A DNA stretch of 64,000 bases from Bacteroidota bacterium (GCA_947496065.1 CANMBF010000007.1:1-64000), one strand, 5' to 3'; numbered from the stretch's first letter, positions 34,075 to 42,505 are shown. Made by a program: numbers and translations. The notes: generated by a model from the letters alone, not told the origin.

Positions 34075-35364
34075 ATGAAAAGAACACTCGTTTGGTTCAA
34101 AACCGATTTGCGTTTGCACGACAACGAAACCTTGGTGCACGCCATCGCACACAGCGATGAAATAGTACCAGTGTATTGCATAGATCCCCGACAATTTGAA
34201 ACCAATGCCTTTGGATTTCAAAAAACAGGAAAATTCAGAGCCCAATTTTTACTAGAAAGTTTAGCAGATTTAGATAAAAATTTAAGAGCACTTGGTTCGG
34301 GTTTATTAGTTGTAAAAGGCTTACCAGAAGAAGAATTATTGGCTTTGGTAAAACAATACGCTATACAAAAAGTAGTAGCCAAAAAAGAAGTGGCGTACGA
34401 AGAATTACAGATACACGATGCGGTTGAACGCGCGCTGTGGACTGTGCAATGCCCTATCGAAACGTATAGCAGCAGCACCTTGTACCATGCCCAAGATTTG
34501 CCTTTTGCATTGAAAGATATACCCGATGTGTTTACGAATTTTAGAAAACGCTTAGAAAAAGAAGTGAACATCAGAGCAGCATATGAAACACCTAAAGCTA
34601 TTCACGCACCTGAAATACCACCTCTGCAATTGCCCACTTTGGCCGACCTAAATTTAGAACCCATTAAACCTGATAAGCGAGCCGCCTATAGCCTCAAGGG
34701 AGGCGAGACAGCGGCTTTAAAAAGACTGAACCACTACCTCTTTGGCACCAAAGCCTTATCGACTTATAAAGACACCCGAAATGGCTTAATTGGCGATGCA
34801 TATTCAACTAAATTTTCGGCCCATTTGAGCATGGGTTGTATATCGGCTCGCAGCATTTATTATGCAGTAAAAAAATACGAAGCACAACTCGGTGCCAATG
34901 AATCGACTTATTGGCTCATCTTTGAATTGATGTGGCGTGATTATTTTAGGTTCATGATGAAAAAATACCGACAAAAATTTTTCTTACAACACGGCATACA
35001 AAATTCTAAAGATAACTTACAAAACCACGATGCCACCTTATTTGCGAAATGGCAAAATGCAGCAACAGGCATTGCCTTTATCGATGCGAATATGCGAGAG
35101 TTGAACAGCACAGGCTTTATGAGCAACAGGGGCCGACAGAATGTAGCCAGTTATTTGCACAACGATTTAAAATTAGATTGGCGTTATGGCGCAGCCTATT
35201 TCGAGCAGCAGCTCATCGATTACGATGTTTGCAGCAACTGGGGCAACTGGGCTTACCTATCAGGCGTAGGCAACGATCCCCGCGGTCAACGCACCTTCAA
35301 CACCGAAAAACAAGCCCTCGACTACGACAAAGACGGAGCATATAGAAAGCTATGGGCGAAGTAA
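34075..35364 (+). CDS. Cryptochrome DASH-like photolyase
   Basis: A 429-residue photolyase-family protein. N-terminal RTLVWFKTDLRLHDNETLVHA (2-22), then VYCIDPRQF and FRAQFLLESLADLDKNLRALGSGL, typical of DASH cryptochromes. In the FAD domain: KDTRNGLIGDAYSTKFSAHLSMGCIS, WLIFELMWRDYFRFM, NANMRELNSTGFMSNRGRQNVAS pattern (with D for the first N) and YDVCSNWGNWAYLSGVGNDPRGQRTF, all DASH-specific. DASH proteins repair CPD lesions mainly in single-stranded DNA and may sense blue light. It starts with no gap after the FeS photolyase and ends the operon; the repeat region follows. Confidence 0.93.
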   Translation: MKRTLVWFKTDLRLHDNETLVHAIAHSDEIVPVYCIDPRQFETNAFGFQKTGKFRAQFLLESLADLDKNLRALGSGLLVVKGLPEEELLALVKQYAIQKVVAKKEVAYEELQIHDAVERALWTVQCPIETYSSSTLYHAQDLPFALKDIPDVFTNFRKRLEKEVNIRAAYETPKAIHAPEIPPLQLPTLADLNLEPIKPDKRAAYSLKGGETAALKRLNHYLFGTKALSTYKDTRNGLIGDAYSTKFSAHLSMGCISARSIYYAVKKYEAQLGANESTYWLIFELMWRDYFRFMMKKYRQKFFLQHGIQNSKDNLQNHDATLFAKWQNAATGIAFIDANMRELNSTGFMSNRGRQNVASYLHNDLKLDWRYGAAYFEQQLIDYDVCSNWGNWAYLSGVGNDPRGQRTFNTEKQALDYDKDGAYRKLWAK

Positions 35365-35438
35365 AAAAACCACTGACTAACACCAATAACTATTAACCAA
35401 GCACAACGATAGTTGAAAGCGAGACATGCGGGCTGGGT

Positions 35439-35521
35439 CCACGCATGCGTAAAAATTTTATCTTGTCAGACTATGAAGGGTTGAATGCGCGGCAAGACAA
35501 GGTGAAATTTTCTATGCGTGG
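35439..35521. repeat. Long imperfect hairpin element, first copy
   Basis: CCACGCAT (35439-35446) pairs with ATGCGTGG (35514-35521); AAAATTT (35452-35458) with AAATTTT (35505-35511); CTTGTC (35462-35467) with GACAAG (35496-35501). The inner loop contains TATGAAGGG, GAA and GCGCG. In copies 2 and 3 (near 35790 and 36130) the outer left arm is replaced by the CCCGAT palindrome. Confidence 0.75.
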
Positions 35522-35529
35522 TGGGCTTT

Positions 35530-35567
35530 TTTTATTACTTTTTTGCCCAAACAAAAAAGTAATAAAA
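35530..35567. terminator. Long AT-rich hairpin after the repeat element (also 35870-35907 and 36210-36247)
   Basis: TTTTATTACTTTTTTG pairs perfectly with CAAAAAAGTAATAAAA around the loop CCCAAA (16-bp stem). It is preceded by GGGC and T7. It could end transcription from the photolyase operon. It is repeated exactly at +340 and +680; a decayed copy lies near 36404-36440. Confidence 0.55.
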
Positions 35568-36318
35568 GCTTAGTTTTTATGCAAAACCATTTCCCAATGC
35601 ACAACATTAGTTGAAAGCGAGACGTGTGCGGGTGGAGTCCATCCCGATAAAAATCGGGACGTAAAAATTTCATTTGTTCAGCGATGAAGGGAAAAGATCA
35701 TTGACTAAAACCAATAACATATACCATAGCACAACGATAGTTGAGTGCGAGACGTGCGGGCAGGGTCCATCCCGATAGCAATCGGGACGTAAAAATTTTA
35801 TCTTGTCAGACTATGAAGGGTTGAATGCGCGGCAAGACAAGGTGAAATTTTCTATGCGTGGTGGGCTTTTTTTATTACTTTTTTGCCCAAACAAAAAAGT
35901 AATAAAAGCTTAGTTTTTATGCAAAACCATTTCCCAATGCACAACATTAGTTGAAAGCGAGACGTGTGCGGGTGGAGTCCATCCCGATAAAAATCGGGAC
36001 GTAAAAATTTCATTTGTTCAGCGATGAAGGGAAAAGATCATTGACTAAAACCAATAACATATACCATAGCACAACGATAGTTGAGTGCGAGACGTGCGGG
36101 CAGGGTCCATCCCGATAGCAATCGGGACGTAAAAATTTTATCTTGTCAGACTATGAAGGGTTGAATGCGCGGCAAGACAAGGTGAAATTTTCTATGCGTG
36201 GTGGGCTTTTTTTATTACTTTTTTGCCCAAACAAAAAAGTAATAAAAGCTTAGTTTTTATGCAAAACCATTTCCCAATGCACAACATTAGTTGAAAGCGA
36301 GACGTGTGCGGGTGGAGT

Positions 36319-36401
36319 CCACGCATGCATAAAAATTTCTTTCGGTAAGGTATGAAGGGCGAACCTGCGCGAGAAGACCGATTGAAATTTTCTATGCGTG
36401 G
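36319..36401. repeat. Long imperfect hairpin element, last copy, with compensatory changes
   Basis: It has the same architecture as 35439-35521: CCACGCAT (36319-36326) with ATGCGTGG (36394-36401), AAAATTT with AAATTTT, but the inner stem is TCGGT (36342-36346) with ACCGA (36377-36381). Three base pairs differ on both sides and still pair. The loop keeps TATGAAGGG, GAA and GCGCG. Confidence 0.75.
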
Positions 36402-36402
36402 T

Positions 36403-36807
36403 GGTTTTTTTGTTACTTTTTTGTCCAAACAAAAAAATAAGAGAGTAAGCTTTGCAAAGCAAAGCTCCTTAGCAACAAACTTTTTACAAAATAAAACCCA
36501 AGTTTTTCAACCATGCATATTCTACAACGTAAATCAATTTGGTGATTGCGACAAGGGCGGGACATAATGAAAGTTGTTTTAAAAGTGAGTAAGTATAAAT
36601 GAAAATAAATTTCTAATAAATTCGGCGAATAAATTTGTGCGATTTTACCCTTGTTAGCGGCGTTGGCTATATAAGAGAAAAGTTCTCCAATATTTATTTA
36701 AAAGTAACTTTGCTATTTAGTTGAAATTAGCCATTCTCTTTTTTTTAGAAATAAAAGACCCATAACACACTTATTTCCAACTTTCTCTAACACTCAAAAT
36801 TTTATTT
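36403..36807. other. Intergenic region upstream of corA
   Basis: About 400 AT-rich bases. It contains GCTTTGC-AAA-GCAAAGC (36450-36466 region), an orphan -7 box TAACTTTG (36705-36712) with no start codon close behind, and a T8 run at 36743. I see no gene. Confidence 0.45.
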
Positions 36808-36815
36808 TACATTTG
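36808..36815 (+). promoter_or_regulatory. -7 box TACATTTG of corA
   Basis: A perfect TAnnTTTG, 16 bases before the corA ATG at 36832. A TTTC at 36782-36785, 22 bases upstream, could be the -33 element. Confidence 0.6.
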
Positions 36816-36831
36816 TTTCATCTTCTAGCTT

Positions 36832-37920
36832 ATGCCTAAATTTAAATTGCCCCATCGCAAACCTACCCAAAGTACCCTTTCGGCCAAGTCGGGGATGCTA
36901 CCCGAAAGCATGGTGTATGTTGGCAAAGAAAGAACAGGCGAGGTCATTCTCGATGTTATCAATTACGATGAAAACATACTCGAAGAACAAGTGTTAAAGC
37001 ATGCAGCCCAATGCGAGCATTACAAAGCACAAAATACTGTGACTTGGATAGCAGTGAGCGGGGTTCACAAGGCCAGTTTGGTGCAAGAAGTATGCGAGTC
37101 GTTTAATATTCACCCCCTCATACAAGAAGATATTTTAAATACCCAACAGCGCACCAAAATAGAGGAGTTCGAAAATTATTTATTCGTTACCTTTAAAAAT
37201 ATTTTCATTCCCAAAGAAGGCACCGAAATAGAGACCGAGCAAATCAGCATGATACTCGGTCATAATTTTTTATTGACGTTTCAAGAAACGCCTAGTCCAT
37301 TATTCGAAGAAATTAAACAACGCATACGCACTAGCAAAGGCACCATCCGTCAGCGCAAGGCTGATTACTTGATGTATAAAATTTTGGATGCTGCGATCGA
37401 CCAATATTTTGTGATGATTGATATGATTAGCAATAAGGTGGAGGATGTAGAAGAGGAAACCATGTATTATCCGAATTCTAAAACATCCTTTAAAATCCAA
37501 GCCATTAAGAAAGAAATTATGTTGTTAAACAAACATATTTTGCCCATGCGCGAGGCCCTTAACAAATTAGAAGCAGGTGCTTCCGACCTTATTGAAACTC
37601 GTAATATCAATTATTTCCGCGATGTATATGACCATACTTTCCAAGCCTATGATACGATAGAAAATCACCGCAGTTTATTGAGCGATTTGATGAATATTTA
37701 TTTCACTACCACTAGCAACAAACTAAACCAAGTAATGAAAGTGCTCACCATTATTAGCACCATTTTTATGCCGTTAAGTTTCTTAGCAGGTGTATTTGGC
37801 ATGAACTTCAAGTATTTTCCAGGCATCAATTATCAGTATGGGTATTATATCTTTTGGGCCATTGTAATTATATCTGTCACCGGCATGATGGTGTACTTTA
37901 GGCGCAAGAAGTGGTTCTAG
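36832..37920 (+). CDS. corA: CorA-type magnesium/cobalt channel
   Basis: A 362-residue inner-membrane divalent cation channel. A large cytoplasmic domain (1-295) with long helices (about 180-290) precedes two C-terminal transmembrane segments, roughly 300-320 and 335-355. The selectivity motif G-M-N stands at 323-325 (VFGMNFKYF), followed by a short periplasmic loop, and the protein ends with the basic FRRKKWF. As a homopentamer it imports magnesium, possibly cobalt or nickel. The gene is monocistronic: a -7 box stands 16 bases upstream and a dense cluster of hairpins directly downstream. Confidence 0.93.
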   Translation: MPKFKLPHRKPTQSTLSAKSGMLPESMVYVGKERTGEVILDVINYDENILEEQVLKHAAQCEHYKAQNTVTWIAVSGVHKASLVQEVCESFNIHPLIQEDILNTQQRTKIEEFENYLFVTFKNIFIPKEGTEIETEQISMILGHNFLLTFQETPSPLFEEIKQRIRTSKGTIRQRKADYLMYKILDAAIDQYFVMIDMISNKVEDVEEETMYYPNSKTSFKIQAIKKEIMLLNKHILPMREALNKLEAGASDLIETRNINYFRDVYDHTFQAYDTIENHRSLLSDLMNIYFTTTSNKLNQVMKVLTIISTIFMPLSFLAGVFGMNFKYFPGINYQYGYYIFWAIVIISVTGMMVYFRRKKWF

Positions 37921-37950
37921 TAGGCCGGAGACTTGCGAACGGTTTGTCAT

Positions 37951-38098
37951 CTTATTTGCCGAAGGGCAAATAAGTCGCCAAACCAAGTTCTGTGCGGGGT
38001 CTCTTCCCCACCCTAAAGCTGCGCTTTAGGGTTACTAAGATGCAGCTCCTCTTGAGCTATAACGCATCTTAAAAAAACATACCGCTTGGTATGTTTTT
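37951..38098. terminator. Cluster of four to five hairpins after corA, last one a bidirectional terminator
   Basis: In order: CTTATTTGCC/GGCAAATAAG (37951-37974), GGGG/CCCC (37996-38009), CCCTAAAGC/GCTTTAGGG (38011-38031), a nested TAAGATGC+AGCTC / GAGCT+GCATCTTA (38036-38071) and AAAAACATACC/GGTATGTTTTT (38073-38098). The last has an 11-bp stem with a 4-base loop and T5 and is a convincing intrinsic terminator. Confidence 0.75.
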
Positions 38099-38211
38099 CT
38101 CAAAAGTAAATTCCCATCCAACACTTCTTGTCTTCTGCTATCGCACAAGCTACCACATCGAAGCAACAAACCATCACACCAGCAATACCACCCCGAAGCT
38201 TGTCACCCTGT

Positions 38212-38227
38212 CCCGATAGCTATCGGG
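38212..38227. repeat. Dispersed palindrome CCCGATAGCTATCGGG
   Basis: A perfect 16-base palindrome with the same core (CCCGAT..ATCGGG) as the inserts in the repeat array at 35.6-36.1 kb. The surrounding TGTCCC and GGGAGTCGAAGGG look like a fixed longer element. It lies in the 435-base gap between corA and paaE, which holds no gene. Confidence 0.6.
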
Positions 38228-38332
38228 AGTCGAAGGGCTGCTTACTGCCGACTGCCTACAGTTAAAAGTGATAGTTATCAGTTCTTTAAAAACACTTATA
38301 CTTCATTATGCCCCTATTTCAAATAAAACAAT

Positions 38333-38340
38333 TAAATTTG
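38333..38340 (+). promoter_or_regulatory. -7 box TAAATTTG of paaE
   Basis: A perfect TAnnTTTG, 15 bases before ATG 38356. It lies downstream of an earlier in-frame ATG (38308), which therefore cannot be the start on this transcript. Confidence 0.65.
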
Positions 38341-38355
38341 CACGCTTTAAAGAAA

Positions 38356-39447
38356 ATGTCTACACCTAAATTCCATTCCCTTAAAATAAAAGATGTCAGA
38401 AGAGAAACCGCTGACTGTATATCAGTGGCTTTTGAAATCCCTGCCGACCTAAGTAGCGACTATAGCTATAAACAAGGTCAGTCGATTACCTTGCGCAGAC
38501 TGTTCGAAGGCGAGGATGTAAGACGTTCATACTCGGTTTGCAGCAGTCCTTTGGATGGCGAATTGCGCGTGGCTATTAAACAAGTGGAGAATGGTTTGTT
38601 TTCCACCTACGCCAACAAAAACATGAATACTGGCGACATGATCGATGTAATGACACCTACTGGTCATTTTTATACTGAGCTTAATTCCACAAACAAAAAA
38701 CACTATGTAGCTTTTGCTGCTGGTAGTGGTATCACCCCAATATTGAGTATCATTAAAACTACTTTGGCTACCGAGCCTCAAAGTACTTTTACTTTGGTAT
38801 ATGGCAATAAAAATACGCACTCTATTATTTTCTTAGAAGAGATAGAAGCAATTAAAAATAGACATATCGGTCAGTTCCAAGTATTTCATGTATTGAGTAG
38901 AGAGAGCGTTGATGTGCCAATCCTAAATGGCAGAATCAATGCTGATAAATGCGCTGAGTTTTTGAATAACAAATTAATTGAAACAGGTAGCATTGATGAG
39001 TTATTTATATGCGGACCAGAAGATATGATCATGGCAGTGAAAGACACTGCAATAGCCAAAGGCATTGAGAGCAAACACATACACTTTGAATTGTTTAGTT
39101 CCCCTACGCAAGCAGCTGTGAAACACGAAAGTAAGGTCATAGAAAAAGCAAGCGATGGTGTTAAAAAAGCGAAAGTAGCTGTGAAAATTGATGGTATTAC
39201 CCATCACATGGAATTGCCATTTGGTGGCGATACCATCTTAGATGCGGCTTTAAAAGCGGGTGCCGATTTGCCTTTTGCTTGTAAAGGTGGTGTGTGTTGC
39301 ACTTGTCGCGCCAAGGTTACCAAAGGTACTGTAGAAATGGATATGAACTTTGCATTGGAAGAAGACGAAGTAGAGAATGGCTATATTCTTACTTGCCAAT
39401 CACACCCAACCAGCGAAGAAGTATTCGTAGATTTCGATCAGAAATAA
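38356..39447 (+). CDS. paaE: Phenylacetyl-CoA epoxidase reductase subunit (PaaE-like)
   Basis: A 363-residue flavo-iron-sulfur reductase passing electrons from NADPH to a PaaA di-iron site. Domain order: FAD-binding barrel with RRSYSVCSSP (about 56-65), NAD-binding domain with AAGSGITPILSI and FICGPEDMI, and a C-terminal plant-type 2Fe-2S ferredoxin with CKGGVCCTC (C-x4-C-x2-C) and a last Cys in LTCQSHP. This order is typical of PaaE. I place the start at 38356 (MSTPKFHSLKIKDVRRET), downstream of the promoter box. It is a single gene, far from both paaABC sets in the window, and may serve both. Confidence 0.88.
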   Translation: MSTPKFHSLKIKDVRRETADCISVAFEIPADLSSDYSYKQGQSITLRRLFEGEDVRRSYSVCSSPLDGELRVAIKQVENGLFSTYANKNMNTGDMIDVMTPTGHFYTELNSTNKKHYVAFAAGSGITPILSIIKTTLATEPQSTFTLVYGNKNTHSIIFLEEIEAIKNRHIGQFQVFHVLSRESVDVPILNGRINADKCAEFLNNKLIETGSIDELFICGPEDMIMAVKDTAIAKGIESKHIHFELFSSPTQAAVKHESKVIEKASDGVKKAKVAVKIDGITHHMELPFGGDTILDAALKAGADLPFACKGGVCCTCRAKVTKGTVEMDMNFALEEDEVENGYILTCQSHPTSEEVFVDFDQK

Positions 39448-39517
39448 TTGAATCTCTTTTTCTCTATGACAGGTATCATACTTTGTAAGTAGTTAAAGTG
39501 CTATGCCTGTTTTTAGG

Positions 39518-39525
39518 TAACTTTG
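39518..39525 (+). promoter_or_regulatory. -7 box TAACTTTG of the coiled-coil gene
   Basis: A perfect TAnnTTTG, 22 bases before ATG 39548. Confidence 0.5.
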
Positions 39526-39547
39526 TAGGCAACAACATACAAACAAA

Positions 39548-40768
39548 ATGAACAAATTTATTCTTCTCGTTTTTGCATTGACTGCATGGCAAATTCAGGC
39601 CCAATTTAAAGAACTTTCTTATCCAATGAGCAAGGGTTCTCAAAATGGCTTTAAAATAAAGATGGACTCAGTCGATCAAACCTTGGCCTTCGACATTATG
39701 AGCAAGACCATCGCAGATAAAGATCCTAAGGTTGGTGCCACCATTATTTCTTTTAATGAATTGTTTTTTGATAATACATTGCTTACCGTCATCAGTGCTA
39801 AACCAATTGATGTGTATGCCCGTTTCGATGGCATTGATACCAGCCTAATAGTATTTGTAGACTTAGGGAATGGTTTTGTAAGTGCAATAGTTAATCCAAA
39901 TGAAGCCAACGGCGTTCAACAATTAGGGTTGGCCATTCAACAAAAAACCAAATTGATTAACCATCAAAATAACATTGATACTTTAAAAGCCCGCATTAAA
40001 AATACTGAAGCACAACTCGAGCGCGTAAGCGATGATTTAAAAGCAACAGAGGATGCCATTCGCAATAATATCAAAGGCGCTGGAAAAGATGATCAACAGG
40101 TAGCAAAAACAGAAACTAAATTGCAAGATAATAAGGCAGAAATTATGGAAACAGATACCTTGATTATGCGCAAGCAAAAAGATTTTAATACCTTTCCTTT
40201 GAACGCCATTAAATCCGAAAATGAAATTAAGAATTCAGCCTTGAAAGCCAACAGAAACGCACACAAAAATTTAGCAAAAGCCAATGTTAAATCTGAAAAC
40301 AAAATACGCGACTACAAGGTTGAAATTGATGTGAACAATGCAAAAAAAACATTAGCTACAGATGATAAAAAAGAATTGCGAAGAATTGAAAAAAATATAG
40401 ATAAACTCAATCAAAAAATTGCGAAAGAAATCAATGAAATTGTTGAGAACAGTGCGCGTATGAAAGTCTTTACAGCTAGCATTGTTGCCGATAGCGTAGT
40501 TATTTCTGCTAACAATTCAAAATTGTATGCATTCGACGAAGCAGGCCGTTTGAAAGAGCTGAAACAACTGCGTGCAAAAAGCGAAAAGTTAAAAGCAAAA
40601 ACCGAAAAACAACAAAGCAGTATTGTTGAAAATAAACTAGAAGCAGAACAAAAAAGAAAAGAAGCAGAAACTGCTGCTAAAAATGTTGAAAAGCTTAAAA
40701 TAAAACAAGCCATGCTCAAAGCCGAACTCGATGCATTGCGCGCCCAACTCACTGCCATGGGTCAATAA
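39548..40768 (+). CDS. Exported coiled-coil protein of unknown function
   Basis: A 406-residue protein with a signal peptide (1-18, ending Q-I-Q-A-Q). Residues 20-125 form a small globular domain with strands such as TLLTVISAKPIDVYARFDG. From about 130 to the end it is a long coiled coil rich in Lys, Glu and Ala (QNNIDTLKARIKNTEAQLER, KSENKIRDYKVEIDVNNAKK, EAEQKRKEAETAAKNVEKLK). It is probably periplasmic, perhaps a structural spacer or a partner of an envelope complex. I do not recognise the family. A -7 box lies 22 bases upstream. Confidence 0.7.
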   Translation: MNKFILLVFALTAWQIQAQFKELSYPMSKGSQNGFKIKMDSVDQTLAFDIMSKTIADKDPKVGATIISFNELFFDNTLLTVISAKPIDVYARFDGIDTSLIVFVDLGNGFVSAIVNPNEANGVQQLGLAIQQKTKLINHQNNIDTLKARIKNTEAQLERVSDDLKATEDAIRNNIKGAGKDDQQVAKTETKLQDNKAEIMETDTLIMRKQKDFNTFPLNAIKSENEIKNSALKANRNAHKNLAKANVKSENKIRDYKVEIDVNNAKKTLATDDKKELRRIEKNIDKLNQKIAKEINEIVENSARMKVFTASIVADSVVISANNSKLYAFDEAGRLKELKQLRAKSEKLKAKTEKQQSSIVENKLEAEQKRKEAETAAKNVEKLKIKQAMLKAELDALRAQLTAMGQ

Positions 40769-40830
40769 AATAAAAAAGATAGGCTGAATAAAATTTCTGC
40801 CCTTACTTTGCATGCCATAAACAATCCATT

Positions 40831-41796
40831 TTGTTAAAAAAAGAAAAAAAAATAGCCGAGATAAAGGTCGATTTGCACTCTCGTAATCTGCACCGATCAC
40901 GTTACGATTTTGATGCATTAACTGCCAGCTTGCCTGCCCTTAAACCTTTTGTAGTTGCAAGTCCTGTTGGTGCAGCCACCATCGACTTTAGCAATGCAGA
41001 TGCTGTAAAAATGTTGAACAAAGCCATCTTAAAACAGATGTACTTAATTGCGCATTGGGACCTACCTGAAAACTACCTCTGTCCGCCTATTCCTGGGCGT
41101 GCCGATTATATACATTACATGGCCGATTTATTGGCCGAAGGAAATAAAGCTACAGTGCCCGTTGGCGAACACATTAAAGTATTAGACATAGGGACTGGCG
41201 CAAATTGTATTTACCCTTTGCTCGGTCATACCACCTATGGCTGGCAGTTTGTAGGTTCGGATATCGATGCAATTGCCATACGCAACGCGCGAAAAATCAT
41301 TGATGAAAACCCCAATTTAAAAGGTGCCATAACATGTCGTTTACAAGTAGCATCGGGGCGCATTTTTAGACAAATAGTGCAGACCGATGAGTACTTCGAT
41401 TTAACTATGTGCAATCCCCCTTTTCATAGCTCTGCCGAAGAAGCCATGGCGGGCAACAATCGAAAATGGAAAAATTTGGGTTTAACTAAAACCAAACACA
41501 GTCAATTAAATTTTGGAGGTCAAAGCAAAGAACTTTGGTGCCCCGGTGGTGAGACCGTTTTTATAGATACTATGATCAGCGAAAGTGCATACCTGGCAAA
41601 ACAATGTTTATGGTTTAGTACTTTGGTTTCGAAAAAAGAAAAATTGGCGGGCATTTACAAAGCCTTGCGTAAAGTGAAAACCTTAGACATTCGCACGATC
41701 GAAATGACCCAAGGGCAAAAGACCATACGCGCAGTAGCATGGACCTTCCAAACACCACAAGCGCAAGCCGAATGGCGTGCTAAAAGATGGATTTAG
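40831..41796 (+). CDS. rlmF: 23S rRNA (adenine-1618 N6)-methyltransferase
   Basis: A 321-residue SAM-dependent methyltransferase. Family signature VDLHSRNLHRSRYDF (13-27), then LCPPIPGRADYIHYMADLL, the SAM motif VLDIGTGANCIYPLLG and the catalytic NPPFHSS. These match RlmF, which methylates A1618 of 23S rRNA. The start is TTG 40831: no ATG exists in frame before the conserved region. A -7-like TTACTTTG (40803-40810) ends 20 bases upstream. A poly-A rich N-terminus (LKKEKK) may be variable. Confidence 0.92.
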   Translation: MLKKEKKIAEIKVDLHSRNLHRSRYDFDALTASLPALKPFVVASPVGAATIDFSNADAVKMLNKAILKQMYLIAHWDLPENYLCPPIPGRADYIHYMADLLAEGNKATVPVGEHIKVLDIGTGANCIYPLLGHTTYGWQFVGSDIDAIAIRNARKIIDENPNLKGAITCRLQVASGRIFRQIVQTDEYFDLTMCNPPFHSSAEEAMAGNNRKWKNLGLTKTKHSQLNFGGQSKELWCPGGETVFIDTMISESAYLAKQCLWFSTLVSKKEKLAGIYKALRKVKTLDIRTIEMTQGQKTIRAVAWTFQTPQAQAEWRAKRWI

Positions 41797-41896
41797 ATTT
41801 TTAAAATGCGTTTTTATTTTTCCGATACGAACTTATTAAGAAAACATAAAGCATATACTTTCACTGCCCTAAAAATTTTGAAAAATAAATAATACC

Positions 41897-42505
41897 ATGT
41901 GCTATTCATTACAAGTCGACACCACTATTTCAAATCTCGAAAAACGATTGAAACGTTCGGTATCACTTAAAAAATACAAACAAGGTTTGCAGTTGGGTTT
42001 TGTTCATCCCAGTACACCTGTCGTTACTTCTGGTCGCCCCAACGAAGTGGTAGATTTGGAATGGGGCCTGATACCATTTTGGGCGAAAGACAAAAGCATA
42101 CAAAAAAATACTTTGAATGCTAAGATAGAAACCTTGCAAGAAAAACCTTCTTTCCGCAACGTCATGAACCAACGCTGCTTAGTGGTTGTGAATGGTTTTT
42201 TTGAATACCAATGGTTGGATGAAAAAGGTAAGCAGAAACAAAAATATTTGATTACCATCCCCGAAAGCGAAGTTTTTTGTTTGGGTGGTTTATGGAGCGA
42301 ATGGATAGATAAAACAACGGGTGAGGCCTTACAGACTTTTACAATTGTAACAACCGAGGCCAATGCATTAATGCGCGAAATTCACAACACGAAACAACGC
42401 ATGCCCATTTTACTGACACCTCAAAACGAAGAAGACTGGTTGCATGGTCAAAACATTGAATTGTTCGCCCATCCAGAAGTGGAACTAAAAGCAGAAATGG
42501 TCTAA
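41897..42505 (+). CDS. SRAP domain protein (HMCES/YedK family)
   Basis: A 202-residue protein that forms a stable thiazolidine crosslink to abasic sites in single-stranded DNA, protecting them during replication. Key residues: Cys2 right after the initiator Met (MCYSLQ), the Asn in LNAKIETL, Glu in VNGFFEYQW, and His in IHNTKQRMP. The start is fixed by the need for Cys at position 2. It is a single gene. Together with the photolyase operon it adds to the DNA damage functions in this window, but the two are 6 kb apart. Confidence 0.92.
   Translation: MCYSLQVDTTISNLEKRLKRSVSLKKYKQGLQLGFVHPSTPVVTSGRPNEVVDLEWGLIPFWAKDKSIQKNTLNAKIETLQEKPSFRNVMNQRCLVVVNGFFEYQWLDEKGKQKQKYLITIPESEVFCLGGLWSEWIDKTTGEALQTFTIVTTEANALMREIHNTKQRMPILLTPQNEEDWLHGQNIELFAHPEVELKAEMV

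Larger units (their letters stand above)
35376..36402. repeat. Array of structured repeat modules, with a perfect 340-bp tandem repeat at its core
   Basis: From 35448 to 36321 every base equals the base 340 positions later, giving 2.57 perfect copies. Each unit holds two related modules that begin near G-C-A-C-A-A-C-G/A-T-T-A-G-T-T-G-A and continue with GCGAGACGTG, GGGTCCA, a short palindrome and AAAAATTT, then ATGAAGGG. The A modules (about 35400, 35740, 36080) have a matching right arm and form a long hairpin; the B modules (about 35600, 35940) stop after the left arm. A last module (36285-36402) is related but diverged. The unit also carries a TTATTACTTTTTTG hairpin. There is no credible gene inside. 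Function unknown. Confidence 0.9.

Noticed and set aside
35400-36330. CRISPR array
   Set aside because: The repeat period is 340 bases with no short repeat-spacer pattern and no cas genes.
36192-36567. Overlapping reading frames on both strands in the repeat array
   Set aside because: They are made of repeat and hairpin sequence, have no conserved pattern, and the same sequence is open in several frames.
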